From assembly GCF_013371465.1 (NCBI RefSeq), contig NZ_JABWDU010000002.1:475666-539665 (forward strand): DNA of 64,000 nucleotides, in the 5' to 3' direction. Below the pieces are notes generated by a model, which did no database searches, was not told the origin of the DNA, and saw only the letters and a program-made list of their open reading frames with translations. Positions 42,359-53,133 of this stretch are shown piece by piece. How positions within the stretch are numbered: the first letter of the stretch is position 1; each line of letters starts with the position of its first letter. Source of the stretch: Ensifer oleiphilus (GTDB lineage: Bacteria > Pseudomonadota > Alphaproteobacteria > Rhizobiales > Rhizobiaceae). The position numbers and the translations under genes are program-made.

Positions 42359-43258
42359 CTAACGCGGACCACGATACCGGAGCGCATCAGCAACCAGCGC
42401 GAAAGCCGGCGAGGTCTGGCGGCGGCTTGGATAGTAGAGATGGTAGCCGGCAAAAAGCGGACACCAATCGGCCAGGACCTGCACCAGCCGGCCCGAAGCA
42501 AGATCGGCCGCCACGGCATCCTCGGGCAGACAGGCGAGCCCGAGCCCGCCGAGCGCCGCGTTCAGCCGGAGCGCGATGTTGTTGAAGACGAGCTGGCCTT
42601 CGACACGCACCTTCACCTCGCGGCCATCTTTCTCAAATTCCCAGGCATAGATGCCGCCGTGGGTCGGCAAGCGCAGGTTGATGCAATTGTGCTCCGTCAG
42701 CTCCTGCGGCGTCAGCGGCAGTTTTCGCGTGGCGAAATAGCCGGGGGCGCCGACCACCGCCATGCGCATCTCGGGGCCGATACGCACGGCGATCATGTCT
42801 TTGCCCACCTGCTCGCCGAGCCGCACGCCGGCATCGTAGCGCTCGGAAACGATATCGGTGAGGCCATAATCGACGATCACCTCGACATGAACATCCGGGT
42901 AATCGGGCAAGAGCCGCTGCAAGGCCGGCCAGAGGATACGTTCGGCCGCATCCTCGCCGGCGGTGATGCGGATCGTGCCCGCCGGCTTGTCGCGAAATTC
43001 GGTGAGAGCCGCAAGCTCCCGGTCGATCTCGTCGAGCCGCGGGCCGATCGACACCAGCAGCCGCTCGCCGGCCTCCGTCGTCGACACGCTGCGGGTCGTG
43101 CGCGTCAAAAGCCGCAAGCCCAGCCGCGCCTCGAGCCCGCGGATCGTGTGGCTCAGTGCCGATTGCGAGACCCCGAGCTGCGCTGCCGCCTTGGTAAAGC
43201 TGCGTTCCCGTGCGACAGCAAGGAAGGCGATGAGATCGTTGATCGGCTGACGCGGCAT
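42359..43258 (-). CDS. LysR family transcriptional regulator
   Basis: The 299-residue protein has the LysR helix-turn-helix (about 3-62: INDLIAFLAVARERSFTKAAAQLGVSQSALSHTIRGLEARLG). An effector-binding domain follows (about 90-295). Met at 43258 is preceded by GAGGG at ten bases. It is divergent from a cupin gene 150 bases away, which is followed by an aldo/keto reductase. This LysR-cupin-AKR arrangement is frequent in proteobacteria, and the two genes are the probable regulon. Confidence 0.92.
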   Translation of the reverse strand: MPRQPINDLIAFLAVARERSFTKAAAQLGVSQSALSHTIRGLEARLGLRLLTRTTRSVSTTEAGERLLVSIGPRLDEIDRELAALTEFRDKPAGTIRITAGEDAAERILWPALQRLLPDYPDVHVEVIVDYGLTDIVSERYDAGVRLGEQVGKDMIAVRIGPEMRMAVVGAPGYFATRKLPLTPQELTEHNCINLRLPTHGGIYAWEFEKDGREVKVRVEGQLVFNNIALRLNAALGGLGLACLPEDAVAADLASGRLVQVLADWCPLFAGYHLYYPSRRQTSPAFALVADALRYRGPR

Positions 43259-43406
43259 TGATGAATTTCCCTCATAAGCCCTTGCAAGATTTACCATCTA
43301 ATTCTGATCAATCTCACGCCTTAAATTGCCTGACAGGACGCAACCACCTCAGGCCCCGCATCAGGCCCAACACGGGCCACGCCGTCATTTGCAAAGGATC
43401 GACGCC

Positions 43407-44916
<1,510 letters not shown>

Positions 44917-45190
44917 TCGCGGTTGCTCTGCGGGGGCTCAAGGGCAAGGCCAGTCAAAGCCCGCCGAAGGCGGCGCCTCCGCGCCCTCCTGTCGCTGTTC
45001 CCCATTGGGGTAGAGATCAGTTCGATCACACATACCGTGCGCCGCCGGTGACATTACCGGCGTGCGCCCCTGTGAATTTCCGCCCTGCCTTTCCGCCCGC
45101 AATGCTGCGGCAATCCGGATGCGCGACCTCTCAGCCGTCGTTTTCCAACCGCCCTGACGCGTGGTCAGGGTTTCAAACTTGAGCACGTGA

Positions 45191-45643
45191 ATGCCGATAT
45201 CCCTGCTGCCGGCCGAGGCCGTAGAAGCCGATGCCATCCGCAATCTGGCGGTTGATGAAAGCCAGACGGATTTCATCGCCAGCAACGACGAATCACTGGA
45301 AGAACTGGCCGAACGCCCGGAATGCGTCGGCTTTGCCGTCATGGCCGAGGGCCAGCCTGTCGGTTTTGCCATGTACGCGCTCGACGCTGACGACGGCAAC
45401 CACTGGATCTACCGTCTGATGATCGACATCAGCCACCAGGGCAAGGGGTTTGGCGGCCAGGCGCTTGCTGCTTTGATCGAGACGATGGCGACCATTCCCG
45501 GGTGCGACGCGATCTATCTCGGAGTCTACCCGGACAACACCCGCGCCCACGCGCTCTATCAGCGCTTCGGCTTTCGCGAGACGGGCAAGATGATCGGTGG
45601 AGAAACCGTGCTCAGGCTCGATCTTGCCGGCAACAAAGCCTGA
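45191..45643 (+). CDS. GNAT family N-acetyltransferase (spermidine acetyltransferase-like)
   Basis: The 150-residue enzyme has the GNAT core: VGFAMYALDADDGNHWIYRLMIDISHQGKGFGGQAL, with the acetyl-CoA loop QGKGFG at about 85, and YPDNTRAHALYQRFGFRETG near the end. The DDGNHWIYRLMID stretch resembles diamine/spermidine acetyltransferases, so a polyamine substrate is plausible. The ribosome site is weak. It is monocistronic. Confidence 0.88.
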   Translation: MPISLLPAEAVEADAIRNLAVDESQTDFIASNDESLEELAERPECVGFAVMAEGQPVGFAMYALDADDGNHWIYRLMIDISHQGKGFGGQALAALIETMATIPGCDAIYLGVYPDNTRAHALYQRFGFRETGKMIGGETVLRLDLAGNKA

Positions 45644-45956
45644 TCCAGCGGGCGGTCGCGCCACCTCGACCAGCCCGGGAAATCCGCGATTCCACGGGGA
45701 CGCCGACCACAACCACCAGTAAGCTCAGGCGAGCAATGTGAGATTTTGCCGCACGCCGGAAATCGACAAATATGAAGCAATTATAATAGATTAAAACACA
45801 TGTAGATACAAAGCCTTATCGACACGGACCGTCGAAGGAGAAAGCTCACATAACTTGAAGTTGCATACTGTGGCATATTTGTGACAGCAACCCTGATCAC
45901 TGCTTGCTAGAAGCAGGCACCCCATTAAGTGGTGCCAAATTCTACGGAGCATTGAA
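45644..45956. other. Intergenic, promoter region of the Omp25-like gene
   Basis: About 310 bases, turning AT-rich from 45770 onward, as expected ahead of a strongly expressed outer-membrane gene. TTGAAG at 45855 could be a -35 box but no well-spaced -10 box follows. No gene is seen. Confidence 0.45.
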
Positions 45957-46601
45957 ATGTCGCATAAGCTTATCCTTTCAGCCGCCATCCTGGCAGCGCT
46001 CGCAGCCCCGGCCGTCGCAGCCGACGCCGTTGCGGACATCGCGCCCGCTCCGGAAGCGCAGGCAGTCGAGGCGTTCACCTGGACCGGCGGCTACCTCGGC
46101 GTTCAGGGCGGCGGCGGCTGGCTGGACGGCAAGTTCAGCGTTCCCGGCGACAGCATCAGCGAAGACTTCAACGGCGGCCTGATCTCGGGCTTCGTCGGCT
46201 ACAACTACCAGTTCGGCGATTGGGTCATCGGCGCTGAAGGCGATCTGACCTACAACTGGAACGACAACAAGTACGACATCTTCGGCACCGACGTGAAGGT
46301 CGGCACCGACCTCGCAGGCTCTGTTCGCGCCCGCGCCGGTTACACCCTAGACAACGCGCTCATCTACACCACCGCCGGCTGGACCGCGACGAGCGGCTAC
46401 GTCGAAGTCCCAGGTATCGGCGACGTCGACCGTACCTTCAGCGGCTACACTGTTGGCGCTGGCGTTGACTACGCCTTCACCAACAACATCTTCGCCCGCG
46501 CCGAATACCGCTTCAACGATTTCGGCAGCAAGACGATCGAAGACGTCAAGGTCGACCTCGACCAGCACCAGGTTACCTTCGGTATCGGCGTGAAGTTCTA
46601 A
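45957..46601 (+). CDS. Outer-membrane beta-barrel protein (Omp25/RopB-like)
   Basis: The 214-residue protein has a signal peptide (MSHKLILSAAILAALAAPAVAA). An eight-strand barrel of the Omp25/Omp31 type follows (FTWTGGYLGVQGGGGW, FVGYNYQFGDWVIGAEGDL, then ARAEYRFNDFG and the C-terminal QVTFGIGVKF ending in Phe). These are abundant rhizobial and brucella surface proteins. Codon use is strongly biased, as in highly expressed genes. GGAG is eight bases before the ATG, and a strong terminator follows. Confidence 0.93.
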   Translation: MSHKLILSAAILAALAAPAVAADAVADIAPAPEAQAVEAFTWTGGYLGVQGGGGWLDGKFSVPGDSISEDFNGGLISGFVGYNYQFGDWVIGAEGDLTYNWNDNKYDIFGTDVKVGTDLAGSVRARAGYTLDNALIYTTAGWTATSGYVEVPGIGDVDRTFSGYTVGAGVDYAFTNNIFARAEYRFNDFGSKTIEDVKVDLDQHQVTFGIGVKF

Positions 46602-46637
46602 TCCTGCCCCGCCGAAAGCCTTTTTGGCCTTTGGTTC

Positions 46638-46670
46638 GCGCCGCGCCTCTCTTCGAGACGCGGCGCTTTT
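46638..46670 (+). terminator. Rho-independent terminator of the Omp25-like gene
   Basis: GCGCCGCG (46638-46645) pairs with CGCGGCGC (46659-46666), with an inner TCTC/GAGA stem, followed by TTTT. It lies 37 bases after the stop codon. Confidence 0.88.
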
Positions 46671-46730
46671 CATTTGCAGCTCGCACAACGAGCAGAACCT
46701 TTCGCCCAAATGCCCTGCCTCGACAACAGG

Positions 46731-47681
46731 TCAGCCCGAGGCCACGGACGTCGTTGCCACCGACTGTTCCTCCGGCACCAACTCGCCCATCATCCAGTCG
46801 CAAAAGGCTAGAACACGGGGATCCTGGGCAGAGCTTTCGGGATAGACGAGGTGATAGGCGTAGTCTCCGGCGACGCTGACGCCGACGTCGAACAGTTGCA
46901 CAAGCCGCCCCTCGGACAGCTCGTTGCGGATCATCGCGAGATCGACGAGACCGATCGCGCCGCCAGCGATGACGGCCTCGACCACATGGCTGGTGTCGGT
47001 GAAAGCAACGCATCGGCTGTCGTCGAAATCATCTATCCCGGCTGCCCCCATCCACATCCGCCAGTTGGGCCAGAGCATGCCTTCGGTGGTGCACTCGACA
47101 TGACACAGCGTCTGGCCGAAGAGATCGCGCGGCGTCTTCGGTCTTGCACCGGCCGCGATCAGCTTCGGGCTTGAGACCGGCGCAATCACCGCTTCGAACA
47201 GGCGCTCGGACCGCGTCTGTCGATATCGGCCGGAACCGAAGCGTATGGCGATATCGACATCGTCGGCGTCGAAATCCCTGATCTCGTCGGTGATGTCGAA
47301 GGTAAGCTCGATGCTCGGATTGGCAGTGCGGAATTGCGGCAACCGCGGCAACAGCCAGTTGGTGGCAAAACGCGGGCTGAGCGACACGCGCAGCTGCCGG
47401 GCACCGCGCTCCATCCGGCGCGCCCGGCCAACAGCGCGCTGCAGCGTCTCCAGCGCCTGGACCGCCGCCTCGAACATCACGCCGCCGGCCGGTGTCAGCT
47501 GGATGCTGCGGCTGGTGCGGGTGAACAGCACGAGACCGAGCTGGTCCTCGATTTCCTTGATCTGGTAGCTGACCGCCGCCGGCGTCAGCCCCACCTCGTC
47601 GGCGGCACGGGTGAAATTCAGGTGCCGACCGGCGGCCTCGAAGGTTCTGAGTGCGCGGGTTCCTGGCAGCATACGGCTCAT
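46731..47681 (-). CDS. LysR family transcriptional regulator (GcvA type)
   Basis: The 316-residue protein has the GcvA-like start LPGTRALRTFEAAGRHLNFTRAADEVGLTPAAVSYQIKEIEDQLG (helix-turn-helix, about 6-60). An effector domain follows (about 95-300). It is divergent from a class IV aminotransferase gene. A sequence in their shared promoter recurs in front of the MFS gene at 48.9 kb, so both are likely targets. The effector may be an amino acid or amine. Confidence 0.92.
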   Translation of the reverse strand: MSRMLPGTRALRTFEAAGRHLNFTRAADEVGLTPAAVSYQIKEIEDQLGLVLFTRTSRSIQLTPAGGVMFEAAVQALETLQRAVGRARRMERGARQLRVSLSPRFATNWLLPRLPQFRTANPSIELTFDITDEIRDFDADDVDIAIRFGSGRYRQTRSERLFEAVIAPVSSPKLIAAGARPKTPRDLFGQTLCHVECTTEGMLWPNWRMWMGAAGIDDFDDSRCVAFTDTSHVVEAVIAGGAIGLVDLAMIRNELSEGRLVQLFDVGVSVAGDYAYHLVYPESSAQDPRVLAFCDWMMGELVPEEQSVATTSVASG

Positions 47682-47686
47682 GGATC

Positions 47687-47746
47687 TTCAAACCACGTTT
47701 AATGATCTCTCGAGAACTACTTGTTTTTCATTGGTCGATCAATGGC
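47687..47746. promoter_or_regulatory. Shared LysR-type control element, copy A
   Basis: TTCAAACCACGTTTAATGAT followed by TTCATTGGTCGATCAATG. The second part contains the inverted repeat ATTG-N6-CAAT, a T-N11-A type LysR site. It lies between the divergent LysR and aminotransferase genes and recurs in altered form at 48780-48835. Confidence 0.6.
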
Positions 47747-47809
47747 CGATGATCAGGGTGAGAGATGCGGCAGTCGCCCCATCGCAAACCGGATCCCTGG
47801 AGCAACATC

Positions 47810-48622
47810 ATGTCTGCCGGCCCAACTTCTTCAGTCGCACAACGCAACGGCCACGCGGCGAGCGCCGACGAACTTTCGCCGCTCGCCTTTGCCGGCTACG
47901 CCCACTTCACCGCCATGCAGGTCCGCGCAGGCAAGGTGCGCGGCCTCGACCTGCATCTCGCCCGTCTGCGCAGTGCGTCGATCGCAATGTTCGGCAAGGC
48001 CCTGCCCGACGAACAGCTGCGCGCCCATCTGCGCGCAGCACTCGCCACCTCCCCGGCCGACCGCTCGCTAATGGCGACCGTCTATTCGCCGGCGGGAGAA
48101 TTCACCGTTGCCGGGCCGGATGTCGGGCTCGATATGCTCGTCAGCACCGGGCCGGCCTCTTCAGGTCCGAACGGTCCGCTGGCGCTCCTGACCGTCGAGC
48201 ACGAGCGCACGCTGCCGACCGTCAAGCATGTCGGCGAGGTCGCCAAGACCTACTATCTGCGCCAGGCCGTGGCTAAGGGGTTTGACGATGCCGCCTTCGT
48301 CGACCGGCGGGGCCGCCTCAGCGAAGCCTCGATCTGGAACCTCGCCTTCTGGGACGGCGATGCCGTCGTCTGGCCTGAAGCAGAGATGCTGACCGGCACC
48401 ACTATGGGCATCCTGCAGCGGCAACTGGCACGGCTCGGCGTCGTGCAGCGCACGCAGGAGATCAGGCCTGCCAACCTCGCGAGCCTTGCCGGCGTGGTGA
48501 TGAACTCGTGGACGCCGGGCATTGCCGTCAACCGGATCGATGCGACACCTCTGCGTGACCCCTCGGCGCTCCTGGGGCTGCTGCATCGGGCCTATGAGGC
48601 AGAGCCCCTCCTCTCGCCATAA
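47810..48622 (+). CDS. Class IV aminotransferase
   Basis: The 270-residue protein has the fold-type IV PLP enzyme layout: YAHFTAMQVRAGKVRGLDLHLARL, the Lys-bearing TVKHVGEVAKTYYLRQAVAKG, the FVDRRGRLSEASIWNLAFWDG segment and the phosphate loop LTGTTMGILQRQLA. Relatives include branched-chain and D-amino-acid aminotransferases and aminodeoxychorismate lyase; the exact substrate is open. GGAGC is seven bases before the ATG at 47810. It probably forms a regulon with the MFS exporter downstream. Confidence 0.88.
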   Translation: MSAGPTSSVAQRNGHAASADELSPLAFAGYAHFTAMQVRAGKVRGLDLHLARLRSASIAMFGKALPDEQLRAHLRAALATSPADRSLMATVYSPAGEFTVAGPDVGLDMLVSTGPASSGPNGPLALLTVEHERTLPTVKHVGEVAKTYYLRQAVAKGFDDAAFVDRRGRLSEASIWNLAFWDGDAVVWPEAEMLTGTTMGILQRQLARLGVVQRTQEIRPANLASLAGVVMNSWTPGIAVNRIDATPLRDPSALLGLLHRAYEAEPLLSP

Positions 48623-48779
48623 CCGCACGGCTTCTGGCTGAAGGGTGCCAAGACGACACCGCCGGTGCCAACATCATCTCATCACCCGCCTCATCGCCCG
48701 CATGCGGTATTACCGGTATCGACCGCTTGCGTCGCAGGCGCACCATAGGCGGTGCGGGAACATATCCGGCGCCTGGAGC

Positions 48780-48835
48780 TTCAAGCGCCGTTTAACAATC
48801 AACAGAGACCACCCGTAATTCAATGATCGATCGAT
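48780..48835 (+). promoter_or_regulatory. Shared LysR-type control element, copy B
   Basis: TTCAAGCGCCGTTTAACAAT followed by TTCAATGATCGATCGATC, aligned with copy A at 47687-47746 with the same internal spacing. It ends about 60 bases before the MFS gene. Its recurrence suggests control by the same LysR protein. Confidence 0.55.
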
Positions 48836-48896
48836 CCTGGCGATCGGGACCGCACATCTGCGTGTTGCGGCGCCTCAACTTCCGTGGAGCAAACTT

Positions 48897-50315
48897 ATGT
48901 CAATTGGCTTGACCCCGAGCGACGAACAATCAGGGGGCAGCACCCCCGCGACCGGACGCACCGACGCGGTCCATTGGCCGGCGCGCCTTTGGGGTACACT
49001 CTTCATCGTCAGCGGGGTGATCCTGCTCGACGGGCTGGATATTTCCATGATCGCCGTGGCGATCCCCGAAATCCAGCAGGAGTTCGCAATCAGCGCCGCC
49101 ACGGCGCAGTGGCTGGTCAGCGCTTATATCCTCGCCTTCGGCGGCTTCCTGCTTCTGGGCGGGCGCTGTGCCGACCTGTTCGGCCGCAGGCGCGTTCTGG
49201 TCGTCGGGCTCGGCGTCTTTGCCGTGGTGTCGGTGTTCGGCATGATCACCAACGATCCGATCCTGCTGATCGTTTCGCGCTTCATCAAGGGCATGACCGC
49301 GGGCTTCACCGGACCGGCGGCGATGTCGCTGCTGGCCACAACCTTCCCGGAAGGCCCGCAGCGCAACAAGGCCTTCGGCATCTTCAACCTCTTCGAGGCC
49401 TCGGGATACTCCTCCGGCCTCATCGTTGGCGGCCTGCTTGCTGGGCTCGACTGGCGCTATATCTTCGCACTGCCCGCACCAATCGCGGTGCTGTTGATGC
49501 TGGCTGCCCTGCGCTTCCTGCCACCGGATGCGCCCCGAACCGAGCGCGTGCGGCTGGATGTCGGCGGCGCCGCCACCCTGGTCGCCGGCACGCTGCTGCT
49601 CGTGTTCACGGTTGCCTCGACGGCCGATGCCGGCTGGACCTCGTGGCGCACAACCGGCGGGTTTGCCCTATCCGCCTTGCTCCTCATCGCGTTCCTGCTG
49701 ATCGAACGCCATGCCGAGCAGCCGCTGATCCGTCTTGGCATCTTCCGCAACCGCAGCCTTGTGGCGGCCAATGTCAGTGCCGCCCTGCTCTATGGCGGCG
49801 CGATGGGCTTTCAGTTCCTGATCGCGATCTACCTGCAGAACCTGCAGGGCTGGAAGCCGCTGCATATGGCATTGGTGCTGCTGCCCGCCGGTCTCATGGT
49901 GGTCATCCTCGGGCCGAAGCTGGGCGCCCTGATGAACCGTTTCGGCGTCCGCCGCGTGTTGATGGCAGGGCTGGCAGCGTTCGTGCCCTGTTATCTCCTG
50001 ATGCTCAGGATCGGCCCGACGCCCGACCTGTGGACCGTCTTGCTGCCCGCATCGCTGCTCTGGGGCATCGGCTTTGCGCTCAGCATCTCGGCACTGATGG
50101 TCGCCGGCACCAGCGGCGTTGCCGATGAGGAACAGGGACTTGCCGCCGGACTGCTCAACAGCTCCCTGCAGGTCGGGGGCGCCTGCGGCCTTGCCGTCGT
50201 CACTGCGGCAATCATGCCCGGCACTGAGCTCGCCATGCTCTATCCTGGCGTCTTCGCAATCCTGGCCTTTGCCGTCCTGACACTGCTTGCACAACTGATC
50301 CATCGCCGTCGCTGA
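48897..50315 (+). CDS. MFS transporter, DHA2 family (14 helices)
   Basis: The 472-residue membrane protein has about fourteen hydrophobic segments. It has the DHA2 features LDGLDISMIAVAIPEIQQEF, AQWLVSAYILAFGGFLLLGGRCADLFGRRRVLV (motif A) and SGLIVGGLLAGLDWRYIFALPAPIAVL (motif C-like). Such proteins are drug or metabolite exporters driven by protons. GGAGC is seven bases before the ATG. The shared element upstream links it to the GcvA-type LysR and the aminotransferase. Confidence 0.92.
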   Translation: MSIGLTPSDEQSGGSTPATGRTDAVHWPARLWGTLFIVSGVILLDGLDISMIAVAIPEIQQEFAISAATAQWLVSAYILAFGGFLLLGGRCADLFGRRRVLVVGLGVFAVVSVFGMITNDPILLIVSRFIKGMTAGFTGPAAMSLLATTFPEGPQRNKAFGIFNLFEASGYSSGLIVGGLLAGLDWRYIFALPAPIAVLLMLAALRFLPPDAPRTERVRLDVGGAATLVAGTLLLVFTVASTADAGWTSWRTTGGFALSALLLIAFLLIERHAEQPLIRLGIFRNRSLVAANVSAALLYGGAMGFQFLIAIYLQNLQGWKPLHMALVLLPAGLMVVILGPKLGALMNRFGVRRVLMAGLAAFVPCYLLMLRIGPTPDLWTVLLPASLLWGIGFALSISALMVAGTSGVADEEQGLAAGLLNSSLQVGGACGLAVVTAAIMPGTELAMLYPGVFAILAFAVLTLLAQLIHRRR

Positions 50316-50407
50316 AAGCCCGCCGTCGGCGTCGGCCTGGCAGCCTCCTGTCAGCAACGCCGGCGGCGGGCAATGATGAATTCTTGCAACCTGCAGACCC
50401 CCGCGCT

Positions 50408-50788
50408 ATGCCCGATACCATGGAACAGCTCATCGAAATCGGATCCACGCGCATCCTGCAATGCGCCGATGAAGGCGCGCCGCTTCAGGTGCCAGCGGAC
50501 GCCAACGATTTTCTTGGTGATGCGTGGAGCCACGGCGCCGAGCTTCTGGCGATCCCGGTCGCGCGCCTCGGTCCGGATTTTCTCGATCTCAGCACCCGCG
50601 TCGCCGGCGAGGTTTTCCAGAAGTTCGTCAACTACCGCATGAAATGCGCCATCATCGGCGACATCTCGACCGCGCTCGAAGGCAGCAAGGCGCTGCGCGA
50701 CTTTGTGCGAGAAACCAACAAGGGCAATTCCATATGGTTCGTCCGGGATTTCGACGAACTTCGCCTCAGGCTCGCAAGCGCCACCTGA
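50408..50788 (+). CDS. DUF4180 domain protein
   Basis: The 126-residue protein matches the DUF4180 layout: LQVPADANDFLGDAWSHGAELLAIPVARLGPDFLDLSTRVAGEVFQKFVNYRMKCAIIGDIS, then SKALRDFVRETNKGNSIWFVRDFDEL. The fold is likely a small alpha/beta STAS-like domain; function unknown. Starts at 50408 or 50420 are both possible. It lies between convergent units with no obvious partner. Confidence 0.85.
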   Translation: MPDTMEQLIEIGSTRILQCADEGAPLQVPADANDFLGDAWSHGAELLAIPVARLGPDFLDLSTRVAGEVFQKFVNYRMKCAIIGDISTALEGSKALRDFVRETNKGNSIWFVRDFDELRLRLASAT

Positions 50789-50856
50789 TCGCGACGGCCG
50801 CCGGCAATGGCGGTGGCGCGCCCTGCGGAACGCCGGCCACCATGCCGCTACACCGG

Positions 50857-51627
50857 CTATTCGAACTTCTCGGTGCTGTCAGCCTTGCCCTTCACCCAAT
50901 ATCCCGATGCCTTGATCCAGGAGAGCGGATAGCCGCGTTCCTCGGTCAGATGCGCGCGGATCGCCCGCGTCACCGTGGCTTCGGCCGCAACCCAGATGAA
51001 GGTGTTCGACTCGATGGCAACCGAGCGCAGGACCGCCAGAAGCGCCGAAGCGTCGGTTGCCTGATGCAGCGGGCGATAGGCCCAGTGGCATGTGAGCTCT
51101 GCCGTCGTATCGAACACCTGGTGCTCGGCGGCGTCGGCGATCGCGGCAATGCTGGTGATGCGGGCGCCGGCGGCTGCCTCCTCGATCCGTCGGCCGATCG
51201 CCGGCAGTGCCGTTTCGTCGCCGATCAGGAGCCAGCGCTCGACATTGGAAATGACGGCCGAACCGCGGGGCCCGCCAATGGTCAAGGCGTCGCCCGGGCG
51301 GGCATTCATCGCCCATTGGGTGATGGGTCCGGCCTCGTGCAGGGCGAAATCGATCACCAGCGTGCGCGCGGCAGTGTCGAAGCGGCGCGGCGTATAGTCC
51401 CGCCGTTCCTCGGTGCCGTCGGCCGCCGGCACGATGATCTTGACGTGATCATCGGCTCCAAGGCTGACGAAGTCGGCAAGGTCCTCGCCCGAGAGCGTGA
51501 TGCGCAGCATGCCGGGCGTAATCCGCTCGGCGTCGGTAACAACAAGCGAACGCCGCTTGAGATCGTGGCGCACGCGCTCGATCTTCGGGGCCGTTGCATT
51601 GTGAGAAGAGGTTTGGGTCGTATCCAT
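50857..51627 (-). CDS. Siderophore-interacting protein (FAD-binding ferric reductase)
   Basis: The 256-residue protein has the SIP layout: an FAD-binding domain with RDYTPRRFDT (about 80) and GPITQWAMNARPGDALTIGGPRG, then a C-terminal NAD(P)H-type domain (VERWLLIGDETALPAIGRRIEEA, WVAAEATVTRAIRAHL, YWVKGKAD). These reductases release iron from ferric siderophores in the cytoplasm. AAAGGATACCG precedes the Met at 51627. No siderophore transporter is adjacent. Confidence 0.92.
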   Translation of the reverse strand: MDTTQTSSHNATAPKIERVRHDLKRRSLVVTDAERITPGMLRITLSGEDLADFVSLGADDHVKIIVPAADGTEERRDYTPRRFDTAARTLVIDFALHEAGPITQWAMNARPGDALTIGGPRGSAVISNVERWLLIGDETALPAIGRRIEEAAAGARITSIAAIADAAEHQVFDTTAELTCHWAYRPLHQATDASALLAVLRSVAIESNTFIWVAAEATVTRAIRAHLTEERGYPLSWIKASGYWVKGKADSTEKFE

Positions 51628-51846
51628 CGGTATCCTTTGGGGGCTCGCAAATCTCGATCCGCAGGACACAGTCGCGCAGATCGAAGCCGCTTGAGCCGTT
51701 CGATCATACGCGTTGAGTGACGTTAACGCTTACGTGGCCGGACAGCGCCCGGCCATTTCGACCCTTGTAACGGACATGGCGCGCCGGTGCAATGCGTTCG
51801 AGAGCGCATCGTGGCTGCAACGAGCAAGCCGCAACACCGCAAAACG

Positions 51847-51877
51847 AAAAAGGCGCGCCCGTTTCCGCGGACGCGCC
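51847..51877 (-). terminator. Rho-independent terminator of the class I aminotransferase
   Basis: On the minus strand GGCGCGTCCG pairs with CGGGCGCGCC (one mismatch), loop of six, followed by five T (51851-51847). It lies about 25 bases past the aminotransferase stop. Confidence 0.85.
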
Positions 51878-51903
51878 TCTCTATAAAGCCGGTGGAGTAG
51901 CGA

Positions 51904-53133
51904 TCAGGCCGCCAGTGCCGCCGCTTCCCCGCGCACGAGATCGCCGAGACGGCGAATGCCCTCTTCGATCATCTTGTCGTTGGCGCAGGAGAACGAGAGA
52001 CGCAGCGTGTTTTCGCCCGAACCATCGGCAAAGAAGGCGCGGCCGGGCACGAAGGCGACCTTGGCTGTCTCCAGCGATTTCGCCAGAAGTGCGGTGCCGT
52101 CCATGCCCTTGGGCAGCGTCACCCAGACGAACATGCCGCCTTCGGGCTTGGTCCAGGTCACGCCTGCGGGCATGTACTTCTCGAGGGCCGCCAGCATGGC
52201 GCTGCGGCGGTGCTTGTAGACCCTGTGGATCTTGGCGACCTGGGCATCGAAGCCGCGCTCGGCAACCGTGCAGATCGCCATCTGGTTGATGGTCGAGGAA
52301 TGCAGGTCGGCCGCCTGCTTGAGGAGAACGAGCTTGCGGATCACCGTTTCCGAGGCGCAGACCCAGCCAACGCGCAGGCCCGGCGCCAGCGTCTTGGAGA
52401 ACGAACCGCAATAGACGGTGCGCGTATGGTTGATGTCGCCCTTGCGGGCGATTTCCAAGGCCAGGATCGGCGGGATCGCCTCGCCGTCGTAGCGCAGCGA
52501 CTGGTAGGCCGCGTCTTCGATGACGGCGATATCGAGCTCTTCGGCGAGATCCAGCACGCGCTCGCGCCCTGCCAAGTCCACCGTCTCGCCCGTCGGGTTG
52601 GAGAAGTCGGCCGAGAGATAGGCAAACTTGACGCGGCCGCCAGCGGCTTTTGCAGCCTCGGCATAGGCAGCCGGCGTACGGTTGCCACCGGGGTTCAGCT
52701 GGTCGTAGTGCGGCTCATAGGCGTTGAATGCCTGCAGCGCGCCGAGATAGGTCGGCCAGGTCACAAGCGCCGTGTCGTTGGGCGAAAGGAACAGCTTGCC
52801 GATATAGTCGAGACCCTGCTGCGAACCGGAGGTGATGAAGATGTTGTCGACACCGGCTGGAATGCCGATCTTTTCCATCTGCTTGGCAAGCCACTCGCGC
52901 AGCGGCTTGTAGCCTTCGCTGACCGAATACTGCAAGGCGGCGCTCACGGCCGGGCCGGAGAAGATCTCCGCATAGGCGTCCTTGAACTCCACGTCGGGAA
53001 ACAGCTCGGGATCGGGAATGCCGCCGGCAAACGAGATGATGTCGGGGCGGTCGAGCAGTTTCAACAGTTCGCGGATTTCCGAGGCGCGCATCCGGCTGGA
53101 GCGCGTCGCGAATATATGGTCCCAGTCGAGCAT
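51904..53133 (-). CDS. PLP-dependent aminotransferase (class I/II, 2-aminoadipate transaminase-like)
   Basis: The 409-residue enzyme is a fold-type I aminotransferase: IISFAGGIPDPELFP, ITSGSQQGLDYIGKLFL, the PLP-binding AVIEDAAYQSLRYDG, and the Schiff-base lysine in YCGSFSKTLAPGLRVGW (about 246). It lacks the N-terminal GntR domain of MocR regulators. Relatives (LysN, KAT-like) transaminate aminoadipate and aromatic or branched amino acids. GAGGAAACG precedes the ATG and a strong terminator follows. Confidence 0.92.
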   Translation of the reverse strand: MLDWDHIFATRSSRMRASEIRELLKLLDRPDIISFAGGIPDPELFPDVEFKDAYAEIFSGPAVSAALQYSVSEGYKPLREWLAKQMEKIGIPAGVDNIFITSGSQQGLDYIGKLFLSPNDTALVTWPTYLGALQAFNAYEPHYDQLNPGGNRTPAAYAEAAKAAGGRVKFAYLSADFSNPTGETVDLAGRERVLDLAEELDIAVIEDAAYQSLRYDGEAIPPILALEIARKGDINHTRTVYCGSFSKTLAPGLRVGWVCASETVIRKLVLLKQAADLHSSTINQMAICTVAERGFDAQVAKIHRVYKHRRSAMLAALEKYMPAGVTWTKPEGGMFVWVTLPKGMDGTALLAKSLETAKVAFVPGRAFFADGSGENTLRLSFSCANDKMIEEGIRRLGDLVRGEAAALAA

